From contig URAS01000012.1 in the NCBI GenBank assembly GCA_900545825.1, positions 30,509 through 94,508 on the forward strand: a DNA stretch of 64,000 nucleotides, in the 5' to 3' direction. This document shows positions 1 to 8,669 of the stretch, in pieces (positions within the stretch are counted from its first letter, which is position 1; each line of letters opens with the position of its first letter). Under the pieces are notes generated by a model. It searched no databases. It saw only the letters and a list, made by a program, of their open reading frames with translations, and was not told the DNA's origin. Source of the DNA: an uncultured Actinomyces sp. Lineage in GTDB: Bacteria; Actinomycetota; Actinomycetes; Actinomycetales; Actinomycetaceae. A program made the translations under genes and the position numbers.

Positions 1-335
1 CCTACGAGCACGCGGGGTCTGCGCCGACGTATGCGCCGAATTCGTACGGCCGGGACTTCGCCGCGGGTTGTCGCGAGGGCGCCGAGGCGTCGTGGATGGC
101 TGACGGCGAGCTGATCCGCACCGCCCAGACGCTGCACGCCGAGGACGACGACTTCGGCCAGGCACACACGCTGGTGACAAAGGTGCACACCGACGCCGAG
201 CGTGACGAGCTGGTCGAGACCGTCGCCGGCCTCATGACGAACTTCGACATGGAAGAGCCGGTCATCACGAACACGCTTGAGTACTGGCGCAACATCGACG
301 CCGGCATCGCCGAGAAGATCGAGGCGAAACTCTAG
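1..335 (+). CDS. katA: Catalase, C-terminal part (5' truncated by window edge)
   Basis: Haem catalase that dismutates hydrogen peroxide; only the last ~111 residues are present and the frame is open from base 3. The segment NSYGRDFAAGC, then DGELIRTAQTLHAEDDDFGQ and, near the end, EYWRNID match the C-terminal region of small-subunit monofunctional catalases. The haem-binding core lies upstream of the window. The gene ends with TAG at 333-335. Recognition rests on conserved C-terminal motifs read by eye. The symbol follows the usual name of this clade and is not proven. Confidence 0.85.
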   Translation, partial: YEHAGSAPTYAPNSYGRDFAAGCREGAEASWMADGELIRTAQTLHAEDDDFGQAHTLVTKVHTDAERDELVETVAGLMTNFDMEEPVITNTLEYWRNIDAGIAEKIEAKL

Positions 336-354
336 ACGCCGCAGAGTGGGATGC

Positions 355-404
355 TCGCCCGGGCGAGAAAGCGCGTATCGCGCGCGATCTTTCCCGGGCG
401 GGCC
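355..404 (+). terminator. Possible terminator hairpin after catalase
   Basis: An imperfect GC-rich inverted repeat begins 20 nt after the catalase stop: GCCCGGGCGAGAAAG, a short CG-rich inner stem, then CTTTCCCGGGCGGGC. There is no clear U-tract, so termination is inferred only from position and fold. Confidence 0.4.
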
Positions 405-576
405 CGTGTCTGCGGCCGTTTTCACGGCAAATCACCAAATTCATAACAGTCATAGGCCGGGGCGCTCGTCGGAAGGGCGGGGCCCGCAGTAGGTAGACGC
501 GGGCGCCTGTCACGGCGACCTCCGCGCCCGCGCCTGTGGCACGATGGCTACACGATCGAAAAAGAGGGAGGGCGCG

Positions 577-1557
577 ATGTCGTCGAAGAATGCGCGGGAA
601 ACGCCGGACGAAAGTTGCGGATCCGAGCCGGGGGTGGGGGCCTTCACCCATGAAGAGATCGAGAACATTGCGACCGGGCACATCCTTGACGAGCTGGAGA
701 AGCACGACATCGCGGTCGCTCCCACCATCGTTGACGGCGATAAGCGGCTCGTTTTCGGCAACGGAGCCTTCCTGCCGATCCAGTCGGTCGCGGCCGACCT
801 CGAGTCGGTGACGATGAACGAATGGCAGGACCACCTGGACCGCTGGGCCGATTTCGCCGTTCAGCTGGGCACACGCAAGGGCGCCGCCGACATTCCCGCG
901 TCGGAACTGCGGGGGATTGTCCGCGCGCGGGTGGTGCCCGCCGACTACCTGGACGGCCTGTCCTACGCGCGGCCGCTGGAGGACGGCCTGGTCGAGGCGC
1001 TGGCGCTTGACTTTCCCGACCGTGTGGGGACGGTGACCGACGCCGTCCTCGAGCAGCTGGCGCTGGGCGTCGACGAACTGTTTGCCCACGGCGAGGCGAA
1101 CACCGTGGCCGAGCCGATCGACAGCGTCAGCGAGGAAAACGGGGTCATGGTGGCCAGCGGTGACTCGCTCTATCTGGCGTCGAAGATCGTTGATATTCCG
1201 GGCTTCCTCGAGGACCAGGAGGTCGACGCGCCCGACGGGCTGTTGTTCGCCATCCCCAACCGCCACGCGCTGTTGTGGAAGGTGCCTCAGGCTGACTCGG
1301 CGCTGGGCGACGTCATGGCGCTGGCGCAGCTGGTCCAGATCCTCTCGCCCGAAAACGGCTTCGAAGCACCCGGCGGAATGCTGTCCCGCCAGGTCTTTTA
1401 CTGGTCGCCCGACGGGGTCGTCGAGGTTCTCATGGCCGGCGCGGACCACTCGCGCGAGGCGATCGAGAAATACAACGAGGAATCGGGCGAAACGATCGAC
1501 CCGGACCAGGTCGCCACGGTCGTCCCGGGCGAACGCTTCACCGAGCGGTTCCTCTAG
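577..1557 (+). CDS. Hypothetical protein, about 326 aa
   Basis: Not recognised. The protein looks soluble, with no signal peptide or membrane segment, and is acidic and rich in Asp, Glu, Val and Leu (a stretch near the N-terminus reads FTHEEIENIATGHIL; the C-terminus ends ERFTERFL). The reading frame is open from an ATG at 544. I prefer the ATG at 577 because GAGGGAGG lies about 4-6 nt before it, whereas 544 has no ribosome-binding site. It is monocistronic: 200 nt separate it from catalase, and a repeat element follows. Strong third-position GC supports real coding. The function cannot be inferred. Confidence 0.75.
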   Translation: MSSKNARETPDESCGSEPGVGAFTHEEIENIATGHILDELEKHDIAVAPTIVDGDKRLVFGNGAFLPIQSVAADLESVTMNEWQDHLDRWADFAVQLGTRKGAADIPASELRGIVRARVVPADYLDGLSYARPLEDGLVEALALDFPDRVGTVTDAVLEQLALGVDELFAHGEANTVAEPIDSVSEENGVMVASGDSLYLASKIVDIPGFLEDQEVDAPDGLLFAIPNRHALLWKVPQADSALGDVMALAQLVQILSPENGFEAPGGMLSRQVFYWSPDGVVEVLMAGADHSREAIEKYNEESGETIDPDQVATVVPGERFTERFL

Positions 1558-1571
1558 CCGGTCGCGGCGAC

Positions 1572-1611
1572 GAAACGCTCACCGACCACGTGAAACGCTC
1601 ACCGACCACGC
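1572..1611. repeat. Two tandem 20-bp half-units next to 69-bp element
   Basis: GAAACGCTCACCGACCACGT and the same unit ending in C stand head to tail, immediately before the full palindromic element that starts with the same 12 bases. This gives three GAAACGCTCACC motifs with exact 20-bp spacing. The region lies between convergent genes. Confidence 0.85.
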
Positions 1612-1680
1612 GAAACGCTCACCTAAATTGTCAATTTCGGCCCCTGAGGGCCGGATTCTGACAAGTTAGGTGAGCGTTTC
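1612..1680. repeat. 69-bp palindromic intergenic element, copy 1
   Basis: Begins GAAACGCTCACC and ends GGTGAGCGTTTC, which are exact reverse complements. Inside are a second pair (TTGTC / GACAA) and a core GGCCC-ctga-GGGCC, so the whole element can fold into one long stem. It lies between the stop codons of two convergent genes (1557 and 1689), so it could terminate both. Three other 69-bp copies occur at 22916, 32394 and 59887. Confidence 0.9.
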
Positions 1681-1688
1681 GGGATTGG

Positions 1689-2798
1689 CTAGCGGTAGTC
1701 CGCGTACACGGCCTGGCCCGCGCCGTCGAGGATCATCGAGCCGCCGTAGGGGATGATCCACTGCGGGCGCGTGTGGCCGAACGGGATGCCGACGCACACG
1801 ACGGCCTCGGGGTTGTACCGCTCGAGGGCGTAATGCGTCATGTCGGTCAGCGACTGGCGGTAGGCCGCGCGGAACTCGTCGTCGGGTACGTCGAACCCGA
1901 TCTTCGAGGTCGCCGTGCGGCCGAACGCCACGCCGACCAGGCGCCGCAGGATGCCGCGTTCGCCCAGGGCGCGCAGGAATTCGGAGTACAGCTCGGGGTC
2001 GATGAGGTCGTTCGAGTTCTCGATCGCGAGGATCGCGCCGTCCAGCCGGTCGTCCTCCTTGAACTGTGCGGCCATCAGGGTCTCGGAGAGCACCTGGATG
2101 CACCCGCCCCACGTCGGCCCCGACACGGTGCGGGCGGGCCCGAACCATTCGTAGGGCTCGGCCGCGCGGCGGTCGCCGTCCTCGGTGAGCGCGGCCGGGT
2201 CCTGCCAGTCTTTCCCGAAGTCCTCGGACAATGCGGGGGTGTCCAGCCGCAGCACGCCGCCGGTCAAAGTGGCCGCGACCAGCGAGGACGCCTGTTCGTC
2301 GTCGATCCCGCTGCCCTGGCCCAGCTGGACCTGCGTCGACCCGCCATAGAAACTCTCGATGCCCGCGCGCCACAGGAAGTTGTGGAGGTGGGTGTTGTCG
2401 GAGTACCCGAGGAACGGCTTGGGGTTGGCGGCGATCGTGTCGCGGTCCAGGTGGGGGAGGACGGTGATCTGGTCCATCCCGCCGACGGTCGACATGATCG
2501 CGCCGATGCTGGGGTCCGCGAACGCCGCAGTGACGTCGCGGGCACGATCCACCGCGGAGGCCCCGAATTGCCTGGTCGTCGGGTATTCGACGACTTCGCG
2601 GCCGGTGAGTTTCCGCAGCCTGGCCATCGCCTGTTCGTGGACCTCCGGGCCGATCGCGGGTGCTGCCATCGACGGCGAAATCACGGCGATCGCCTGGTCG
2701 GGGCGGCACTTCGGCGGTGCGGCGACGTGCGGCGAACGGATGAAGGCGGCGCCCTCGGGCAGGTCGGCGGCGGACGGCCGGGCGGATTCGGTGCTCAT
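1689..2798 (-). CDS. S66-family peptidase (LD-carboxypeptidase / MccF-like)
   Basis: Serine peptidase of family S66, which cleaves L,D-peptide bonds in murein tetrapeptides or, in MccF members, detoxifies microcin C-type peptides. No signal peptide is visible, so it should be cytoplasmic. Family hallmarks are the N-terminal AVISPS segment, the nucleophile region IMSTVGGMDQ and the following FLGYSDNTHLHN, then a C-terminal half ending near FGHTRPQWIIPYGG. The length, 369 aa, is slightly above typical LdcA and close to MccF-type members. The frame extends upstream to 2858, but the ATG at 2798 starts the conserved protein. It is convergent with the upstream unknown and ends 8 nt from repeat copy 1. 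Confidence 0.88.
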   Translation of the reverse strand: MSTESARPSAADLPEGAAFIRSPHVAAPPKCRPDQAIAVISPSMAAPAIGPEVHEQAMARLRKLTGREVVEYPTTRQFGASAVDRARDVTAAFADPSIGAIMSTVGGMDQITVLPHLDRDTIAANPKPFLGYSDNTHLHNFLWRAGIESFYGGSTQVQLGQGSGIDDEQASSLVAATLTGGVLRLDTPALSEDFGKDWQDPAALTEDGDRRAAEPYEWFGPARTVSGPTWGGCIQVLSETLMAAQFKEDDRLDGAILAIENSNDLIDPELYSEFLRALGERGILRRLVGVAFGRTATSKIGFDVPDDEFRAAYRQSLTDMTHYALERYNPEAVVCVGIPFGHTRPQWIIPYGGSMILDGAGQAVYADYR

Positions 2799-2876
2799 GC
2801 GGCCGATCCTATCGACTCGCCGCCGTGACGTGCATATACACCCCGCCCCGCGCCGCACCGGCCAGCCGCCCGTGCT

Positions 2877-3641
2877 CTACTCGTGCGTCCAGGCGCGCCA
2901 GAGGTCGGCGTAGTCGCCGCCGCGGGCGACCAGGTCGTCGTGGGTGCCCAGCTCGGTGATCCGCCCGTCGGATCTGGTCGTCGGTCGCGTCGGCGCAGGC
3001 CAGGCGGATGTTGTCGGCGATCGTCCCGACGAACACGTGGTGCTCCTGGGTGACGAGGACGACGTTGCGGCGCAGCTCGTCCTCGGTGAGGTCGACCAGC
3101 GGCACCCCGCCGACCGTGACGCGCCCGGCGGCAGGCGGGTGGACGCCGGCGAGCATCCGCCCGAACGTCGACTTGCCGGCACTGGAGGGGCCGACGATCG
3201 CCAGGGTCTCGCCGGGTCGCAAATCGAGGTCGACCTCGTGCAACACGTCGCCACCGACGTGACGACGTCGCCGGCCGACATGACGCGCGTGATGCCGCGG
3301 GCATTGTGGGCGCTGCGGTCGGCCAGCTCGTTAGCGACCGGCTGCGACCCGTAGAGGCCGGCGGTGTATTCGGTCGCCTGGCCCAGGCCGATCGCCGCTG
3401 CGCAGACGATGATGAGGATGCCGAGGATCGCGGCCCAGCGCCCCGTCTCGGTCGTTAACCCGCCCTCGATGCCAGAATCGAGCAGGCGCCCGAGCGCCCA
3501 GGGGATGAGGGCGCCCGTCAGCGAAATCGTGACCGCCACGATGACGGTGAACGCGATCGCCCTCCAGCTGCGCTGCGCTGTGCGCTTCAGGATGCCGCGC
3601 GCCGAGGCCGGCAGCGGGAAACGCCCAACATCAAGCGGCAT
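2877..3641 (-). pseudogene. Decayed ABC exporter (fused permease-ATPase) remnant
   Basis: The first ~115 residues (two hydrophobic helices, then a helix ending MSAGDVVTSV) are the N-terminal part of an ABC exporter membrane domain. The frame then jumps, near 3246, to a nucleotide-binding domain with Walker A GPSSAGKST and a Q-loop (VTQEHH). After ...DATDDQIR it jumps back to the first frame and the usual exporter end (GRITELGTHDDLVARGG). Most of the membrane domain, the ABC signature and Walker B are absent, which indicates two internal deletions with compensating frame changes. It cannot make a working transporter. It is divergent from the TetR gene at 3749. Confidence 0.85.
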
Positions 3642-3748
3642 GAGGCGCCTGGCCCACCTGGGGAGGGCGGCGACGGGCGGAGAGGGTGCCGCGGCGTGGC
3701 GGGCACTTGTATTCTGGGTGTTGTTGGTGTCGCGAGGAGAGTACGCCG

Positions 3749-4312
3749 ATGAGATCCGCCAAGTATGCGTTTGCGCAGGCCCTGGCCCGGCTGTTGCAGA
3801 CCCGCACGCTCGACCACATCACGGTGACCGAGCTGGTGCGCGAGTGCGGGACGACTCGCCAGGCGTTTTACTACCATTTCGACAGCATTTACGGTCTCCT
3901 CGAATGGTTCTACGAGACCGAGGCCGAGGCCATGCTGGCCAACCACAAGGACCGCGACACGTGGCAAGAGGGGTATCGCAACATCCTCCACTGGATGCAA
4001 AATAATCACCAGCTGGTGGTCAATAGTTATCGGTCGGTGAACCGGGAATACCTCGAGTCCTTTACCCGTAAAGCCATCGAACCCCTGTTTATCGACGTCA
4101 TGCTCGGGCTGTCCAAAGGTCGCCAGGTCAACGAGGACGACCTCTGGTTCATTACGCGGTTCTATACGACGGCGCTCATCGCCCTCACGCTGGATTGGGT
4201 CAGCCGCGGCATGACCGAACCGGCCGATCAGCTGGCCGAACGTGTAGAGATCGTCATGAAAGACACGTTCTCGCAGGCCCTTGACAAGTTCGAGGCGCAC
4301 CCGCACGCCTAG
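3749..4312 (+). CDS. TetR/AcrR-family transcriptional regulator
   Basis: A 187-aa one-component regulator. The N-terminal helix-turn-helix reads DHITVTELVRECGTTRQAFY followed by YYHF, the classic TetR recognition helix. The C-terminal ligand domain resembles the DhaS-like TetR subfamily, with many aromatic residues and predicted helices. The start at 3749 is chosen because GAGGAGA lies 8 nt upstream; the in-frame ATG at 3686 lacks a site and adds a non-conserved leader. It stands 225 nt upstream of the first oleate hydratase, on the same strand. It is therefore the best candidate to bind the TTGAC-N7-GTCAA repeats ahead of both hydratase genes (inference). It may once have controlled the decayed exporter on its other side. 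Confidence 0.88.
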   Translation: MRSAKYAFAQALARLLQTRTLDHITVTELVRECGTTRQAFYYHFDSIYGLLEWFYETEAEAMLANHKDRDTWQEGYRNILHWMQNNHQLVVNSYRSVNREYLESFTRKAIEPLFIDVMLGLSKGRQVNEDDLWFITRFYTTALIALTLDWVSRGMTEPADQLAERVEIVMKDTFSQALDKFEAHPHA

Positions 4313-4339
4313 CGTTCCCAGCTGCCCTCGCCGCCGGCT

Positions 4340-4356
4340 TTGACAACTTGCGTCAA
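4340..4356. promoter_or_regulatory. Candidate operator/promoter of first oleate hydratase gene
   Basis: TTGACAACTTGCGTCAA is an inverted repeat (TTGAC, 7-nt spacer, GTCAA) whose left arm may also serve as a -35 box. Another TTGACGG lies 13 nt downstream of it. A related half site, TGACAACCTGCG, sits just before the start codon at 4538. The same arrangement recurs at 6558 before the second gene. Binding by the neighbouring TetR protein is an inference. Confidence 0.55.
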
Positions 4357-4537
4357 CCGTTAAGAATCTTGACGGATGCCCTCGATTGTCTGTTGCCGGG
4401 GCGTGCCCGCCAATTTACCGTTGATTTGTTCGGCAAAGACGCAACCCAGGGGCGGACGTGGCGACGATGAGGTCGTTGGCGTTCGTCCCGCCCCCGCGCA
4501 TCGAGGGCGCTGACAACCTGCGAAAGAGGCGAGCACC

Positions 4538-6364
4538 ATGAATATCTACAAGACCTATTACCACGCCAAAGCTCCCGAGGGCATCGAAGACCGCCACGCC
4601 TACATCGTCGGCGGCGGCCTGGCCGGCCTGGCGGCGGCATTCCTCATCGACGACGCGAAGATGCCGGCCGAAAACGTCACGATCCTCGAGCGCTTCCAGG
4701 TCGTCGGCGGCTGCTGCGACGGCGTCCGCGGCGAGCAGGGCTTCCTGTGCCGCGGCGAGCGCGAGATGGAACAGTACATGGAGTGCCTGTGGTACCTGTA
4801 CTCGAAGATCCCCTCGCTGGAAAACGAGGGCCGTACCGTCCTCGACGACGTCGTCGATTTCAACCGCGACGAGCCAATCCACTCCGAGGCGCGCGTCCTC
4901 ACGAAGGACGGCAAGATCTACGACGGGGTCCATAGCTACGAGCTGACCGACGACGACTTTAAGCGCCTCATCCACTTCATGTCGCTGCCCGAGTCGGCGC
5001 TGGAGGACAAGGCGATCGAAGACTTCTTCGGCGAAACCTTCTTCCACTCGAGCCTGTGGCTGTGCTTCCACTCGTGCCTGGCATTCAAGCGTTACCACTC
5101 CGCCCTCGAAATGCGGCGCTACTTCAACCGGTTCGCGCTGCTCAACCGCAACGAATACCTGGAAGGCATCATCCACACCAGGTACAACGAATACGACGAC
5201 ATGATCAAGCCGCTGATCACGTGGCTGCGCGACAAGGGCATCAAGACGGTGTTCGGCGCCAACGTCTTCGACATCGAGCTGGACGAGGACAACAACACGG
5301 CCCAGGCGATCCTCTACAAGGACGAAAACGAGGCCACCGCGCCGGTCAAGCGGATCGAGGTCGGCCCGCGCGACATCGTCCTCGCAACGGTGGGGTCGCT
5401 GACGACGTCGTACGCGTTCGGCGACAACAAGACCGTGGCGCCGACGATCCGCGACACCGACGACCTCGGCCTGTTCACGCTGTGGCAGAACCTCGCCAAG
5501 AAGGACCCGAAGTTCGGCAACCCCGACCACTTCCTCGGGCAGATCGACCGCACCAAGTGGATGTCGTTCTTCCCGACAATCAAGGGCTACCCCGAGTTCG
5601 TCCAGCGCATCGAACGCCTCACCGGCTCGAAGGCTGGCACCGGCGGCGCGATTACACTGCGTGACTCCGCGTGGGACATCTCGTTCGTCCTTCACCACAA
5701 GCCGTTCTTCCCGAACCAGGCCGACGACGAGGACGTCCTCTGGGGCGACGGCCTGTATGGCGAGAACCCCGGCGACTGCGTGAAGAAGCCGATGGCGGAG
5801 TGCACGGGCGACGAGATTCTCACGGAATTCCTCTACCAGCTGGGGATGCTGGACATCCTCGACGAGATGCTCGAGCACACCTACATGTCGACGTGCATGA
5901 TGCCCTACATCGGCGCCCACTTCATGCCGCGCAGCCTTACCGACTGCCCGGCATACGTGCCCAAGGGCTGCACGAACATCGGGTTCCTCGGCCAGTACAC
6001 CGAACACCCGGAGGAGGCCAGCTTCACCGTCGAGCTGTCCGTCCGCTCGGCGATGGAGACCGTCTACAAACTGACCGGCTTGGAGCGCGACGTCCTCGAG
6101 GTCAACCCCTCGCGCTACGACCTGCGCTACAAGGTCGAGCAGGTCAAGCGGTTCCGCGGGATCGAGGGGCGCGACGTCACGGTCAAGGACCTGCCCGAGG
6201 TCAACCCGTTCAAGGTTCACCACCTCAAGGAAGAGCTGGTCGACGCGATCAACAACGTCCCGCCGTACTACGCGATGTACTTGGGCCGCGACCGCACGGT
6301 GCCGCTCAAGCGGTATGTGCTGAATCCGGAGGCCGAGAAGACCGACGAATGGAACTGGCGATAG
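4538..6364 (+). CDS. ohyA: Oleate hydratase (MCRA family), copy 1
   Basis: FAD-dependent fatty acid hydratase that adds water to cis-9 double bonds, for example oleate to 10-hydroxystearate. It detoxifies host or dietary unsaturated fatty acids and acts at the cytoplasmic membrane surface. The 608-aa length is normal. The FAD fold appears near residues 21-35 (AYIVGGGLAGLAAA), followed by the family block RGEREMEQYMECLW. The rest follows MCRA order down to DEWNWR. The leader AAAGAGGCGAG lies just before the ATG. Compared with copy 2 it lacks one Ala in the glycine-rich loop and shows about 65 differences in 609 positions by eye (~89% identity). No partner gene is needed for activity. Confidence 0.95.
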   Translation: MNIYKTYYHAKAPEGIEDRHAYIVGGGLAGLAAAFLIDDAKMPAENVTILERFQVVGGCCDGVRGEQGFLCRGEREMEQYMECLWYLYSKIPSLENEGRTVLDDVVDFNRDEPIHSEARVLTKDGKIYDGVHSYELTDDDFKRLIHFMSLPESALEDKAIEDFFGETFFHSSLWLCFHSCLAFKRYHSALEMRRYFNRFALLNRNEYLEGIIHTRYNEYDDMIKPLITWLRDKGIKTVFGANVFDIELDEDNNTAQAILYKDENEATAPVKRIEVGPRDIVLATVGSLTTSYAFGDNKTVAPTIRDTDDLGLFTLWQNLAKKDPKFGNPDHFLGQIDRTKWMSFFPTIKGYPEFVQRIERLTGSKAGTGGAITLRDSAWDISFVLHHKPFFPNQADDEDVLWGDGLYGENPGDCVKKPMAECTGDEILTEFLYQLGMLDILDEMLEHTYMSTCMMPYIGAHFMPRSLTDCPAYVPKGCTNIGFLGQYTEHPEEASFTVELSVRSAMETVYKLTGLERDVLEVNPSRYDLRYKVEQVKRFRGIEGRDVTVKDLPEVNPFKVHHLKEELVDAINNVPPYYAMYLGRDRTVPLKRYVLNPEAEKTDEWNWR

Positions 6365-6437
6365 CCGCGTGAGGCGGTAGCGTTCGCGAGGCGCCGGCCG
6401 CGCTAGCGGCGTCGGGCGCGTCGGGCGCAAGCCAATC

Positions 6438-6483
6438 GAAGGCCCGGGCACGCACCACATGGGGAGGGCGTGCCTGGGCCTTC
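6438..6483 (+). terminator. Hairpin terminator after first oleate hydratase
   Basis: GAAGGCCCGGGCACGC pairs with GCGTGCCTGGGCCTTC across a 14-nt loop, 73 nt after the stop codon. It has no long U-tract. The same hairpin follows copy 2 at 8604-8646. Confidence 0.7.
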
Positions 6484-6504
6484 GCATGTCGCGAGGGCGG
6501 GGCC

Positions 6505-6532
6505 GTGAACGTGATCAAAAAGGTCACGTTCG
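6505..6532. repeat. GTGAACGTGA palindrome, copy 1
   Basis: GTGAACGTGATC, a short A-rich spacer, then TCACGTTC form an inverted repeat just downstream of the hydratase terminator. Related palindromes lie at 8670-8698 and, with a longer spacer, at 63879-63916, each after a terminator hairpin. Confidence 0.7.
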
Positions 6533-6557
6533 CGGGGGTGCTCTCCCAGCCCGGTCT

Positions 6558-6574
6558 TTGACAACCTGCGTCAA
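6558..6574. promoter_or_regulatory. Candidate operator/promoter of second oleate hydratase gene
   Basis: TTGACAACCTGCGTCAA repeats the inverted repeat found at 4340-4356 with one substitution in the spacer. The next 21 bases are also shared. A half site TGACAACCTGCG again stands immediately before the gene. Conservation through the duplication suggests a functional regulatory site. Confidence 0.55.
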
Positions 6575-6755
6575 CCGTTAAGAATCTTGACGGATCGCCC
6601 TCCTTGTCTGTTGCCTGCGCGGTGCCGGCCTTTTACCGTGAATATGTTCGGCAAAAACGCAACCTAGGGGCGGGCGTGGCGACAATGGGGTCGCGCGCCT
6701 TGGCCCCGCCCTCGTGCGCCGAGGGCGATGACAACCTGCGAAAGAGGCGAGCACC

Positions 6756-8585
6756 ATGAACATTTACAAGACCTACTACCACGCCAAACCTCCCGAGGGC
6801 ATCGAGAACCGTCACGCCTACATCGTCGGTGGCGGCCTCGCGGGCCTGGCGGCGGCGGCATTCCTCGTCGACGACGCGAAGATGCCGGCCGAAAACGTCA
6901 CGATCCTCGAGCGTTACCAGGTCGTCGGCGGCTGCTGCGATGCCACCCGTGGCGACCGCGGCTTCCTGTGCCGCGGTGAGCGCGAGATGGAGCAGTACAT
7001 GGAGTGCCTGTGGTACCTGTACTCGAAAGTCCCGTCGCTGCAAAACGAAGGGCGCACGGTGCTGGACGACGTCGTCGATTTCAATCGCGACGAGCCGATC
7101 CACTCCGAGGCGCGCGTCCTCACGGGCGACGGCAAGATCTACGACGCCGTCCACGATTTCAAGCTGAGTGACGACGACTTTAAGCGCCTCATGCGTTTCA
7201 TGTCGCTGCCCGAGACCGAGCTGGAAAACAAGCGGATTGACGACTTTTTCGGCGACACGTTCTTCCACTCGAGCCTGTGGCTGTGCTTCCACTCGTGCCT
7301 GGCGTTCAAGCACTACCACTCCGCCCTCGAAATGCGGCGGTACTTCGACCGTTTCGCCCTCATGACCCGCTTCGACTACCTCGAAGGGATCATCCACACG
7401 CGGAACAACGAATACGACGACATGATCAAACCGCTGATGACCTGGCTGGAGAAGCGGGGCGTCAAGACGATCTATGGCGCCAACGTCTTCGACATCGAGC
7501 TGGACGAGGACAACAACACGGCCCAGGCGGTTCTCTACAAGGACGAGAATGAGGCCACCGCGCCGGTCAAGCGAATCGAGGTCGCTCCCAGCGATATCGT
7601 CCTCGCGACGGTGGGGTCGCTGACGACCGCCTGTTCGTTCGGCGATAACAAGACCGTGGCGCCGACGATCCGTGACACCGAAGATCTGGGGCTGTTCACG
7701 CTGTGGCAGAACCTGGCCAAGAAGGACCCGAAGTTCGGTAATCCGGACAACTTCCTGGGGCAGATTGACCGGACGAAGTGGATGTCGTTCTTCCCGACGA
7801 TCAAGGGCTACCCGGAGTTCGTTCAGCGTGTCGAGCGGCTGACTGGCTCGAAGGCTGGCACCGGCGGCGCGATCACGCTGCGCGATTCGGCGTGGAGCAT
7901 TTCGTTCGTTTTGCATCACAAGCCGTTCTTCCCGAACCAGGCCGACGACGAGGACGTCCTCTGGGGTGATGGGCTGTATGGCGAGAATCCCGGCGACTGC
8001 GTGAAGAAGCCGATGGCGGAGTGCACGGGCGACGAGATTCTCACGGAGTTCTTGTACCAGTTGGGGATGATGGACATCCTCGACGAGATGCTCGAGCACA
8101 CGTATATGTCGACGTGCATGATGCCGTACATTGGGGCGCACTTTATGCCGCGTAGTCTGACGGATTGCCCGGCGTATGTGCCCAAGGGCTGCACGAACAT
8201 CGGGTTCCTCGGACAGTACGCCGAGCATCCGGGCGACGCGAGCTTCACCGTCGAGCTGTCCGTCCGCTCGGCGATGGAGACCGTCTACCAGCTGACCGGG
8301 CTGGAGCGCGACGTCCTCGAGGTCCATCCCTCGCGCTACGACATCCGCTACAAGATCGAGGAAACGAAGCGGCTCGCGGGGATTGACGGGCGTGACGTCA
8401 CGGTGAAGGATCTGCCCGAGATCAACCCGTTCAAGGTCCATCAGCTCAAGCAGCAGCTGGTCGACGCGATCAACAATGTGCCGCCGTACTACGCGATGTA
8501 CTTGGGGCGCGACCGGACCGTGCCGCTCAAGCGGTATGTGCTGAATCCGGAGGCCGAGAAGACCGACGAATGGAACTGGCGCTAG
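6756..8585 (+). CDS. ohyA: Oleate hydratase (MCRA family), copy 2
   Basis: A 609-aa paralogue of the preceding gene, collinear over its whole length, with FAD loop IVGGGLAGLAAAA and the same RGEREMEQYMECLW block and C-terminus DEWNWR. Substitutions cluster in a few patches: residues ~62-67, ~134-146, ~180-190 and ~200-210, the linker before GANVFDIELDED, and the C-terminal domain from ~530 to 570. Cofactor- and core-forming stretches are identical. This pattern suggests two functional enzymes, perhaps with different chain-length or double-bond preference (inference), and not decay of one copy. It has its own promoter-like repeat and its own terminator. Confidence 0.95.
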   Translation: MNIYKTYYHAKPPEGIENRHAYIVGGGLAGLAAAAFLVDDAKMPAENVTILERYQVVGGCCDATRGDRGFLCRGEREMEQYMECLWYLYSKVPSLQNEGRTVLDDVVDFNRDEPIHSEARVLTGDGKIYDAVHDFKLSDDDFKRLMRFMSLPETELENKRIDDFFGDTFFHSSLWLCFHSCLAFKHYHSALEMRRYFDRFALMTRFDYLEGIIHTRNNEYDDMIKPLMTWLEKRGVKTIYGANVFDIELDEDNNTAQAVLYKDENEATAPVKRIEVAPSDIVLATVGSLTTACSFGDNKTVAPTIRDTEDLGLFTLWQNLAKKDPKFGNPDNFLGQIDRTKWMSFFPTIKGYPEFVQRVERLTGSKAGTGGAITLRDSAWSISFVLHHKPFFPNQADDEDVLWGDGLYGENPGDCVKKPMAECTGDEILTEFLYQLGMMDILDEMLEHTYMSTCMMPYIGAHFMPRSLTDCPAYVPKGCTNIGFLGQYAEHPGDASFTVELSVRSAMETVYQLTGLERDVLEVHPSRYDIRYKIEETKRLAGIDGRDVTVKDLPEINPFKVHQLKQQLVDAINNVPPYYAMYLGRDRTVPLKRYVLNPEAEKTDEWNWR

Positions 8586-8603
8586 CGGCCTTTCGTTAGC
8601 AGG

Positions 8604-8646
8604 AGGCCCGGGCACGCATCCCCTGGGGAGGGCGTGCCCGGGCCTT
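8604..8646 (+). terminator. Hairpin terminator after second oleate hydratase
   Basis: AGGCCCGGGCACGC pairs with GCGTGCCCGGGCCTT, 19 nt after the stop codon. It is the duplicate of the hairpin at 6438-6483 with better pairing. Confidence 0.72.
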
Positions 8647-8669
8647 CGTGTGTCGGGAGGACAGGGGCT

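Noticed and set aside
265..1449. Long leftward open frame opposite the 577-1557 gene
   Set aside because: It overlaps a supported gene on the other strand, has no ribosome-binding site and shows the Arg/Val/Asp bias of antisense frames in GC-rich DNA.
1572..1680. Direct repeats resembling the start of a CRISPR array
   Set aside because: The units are 20 bp apart, too short for repeat plus spacer, are not followed by more units and belong to the dispersed palindromic element. No cas genes are present.
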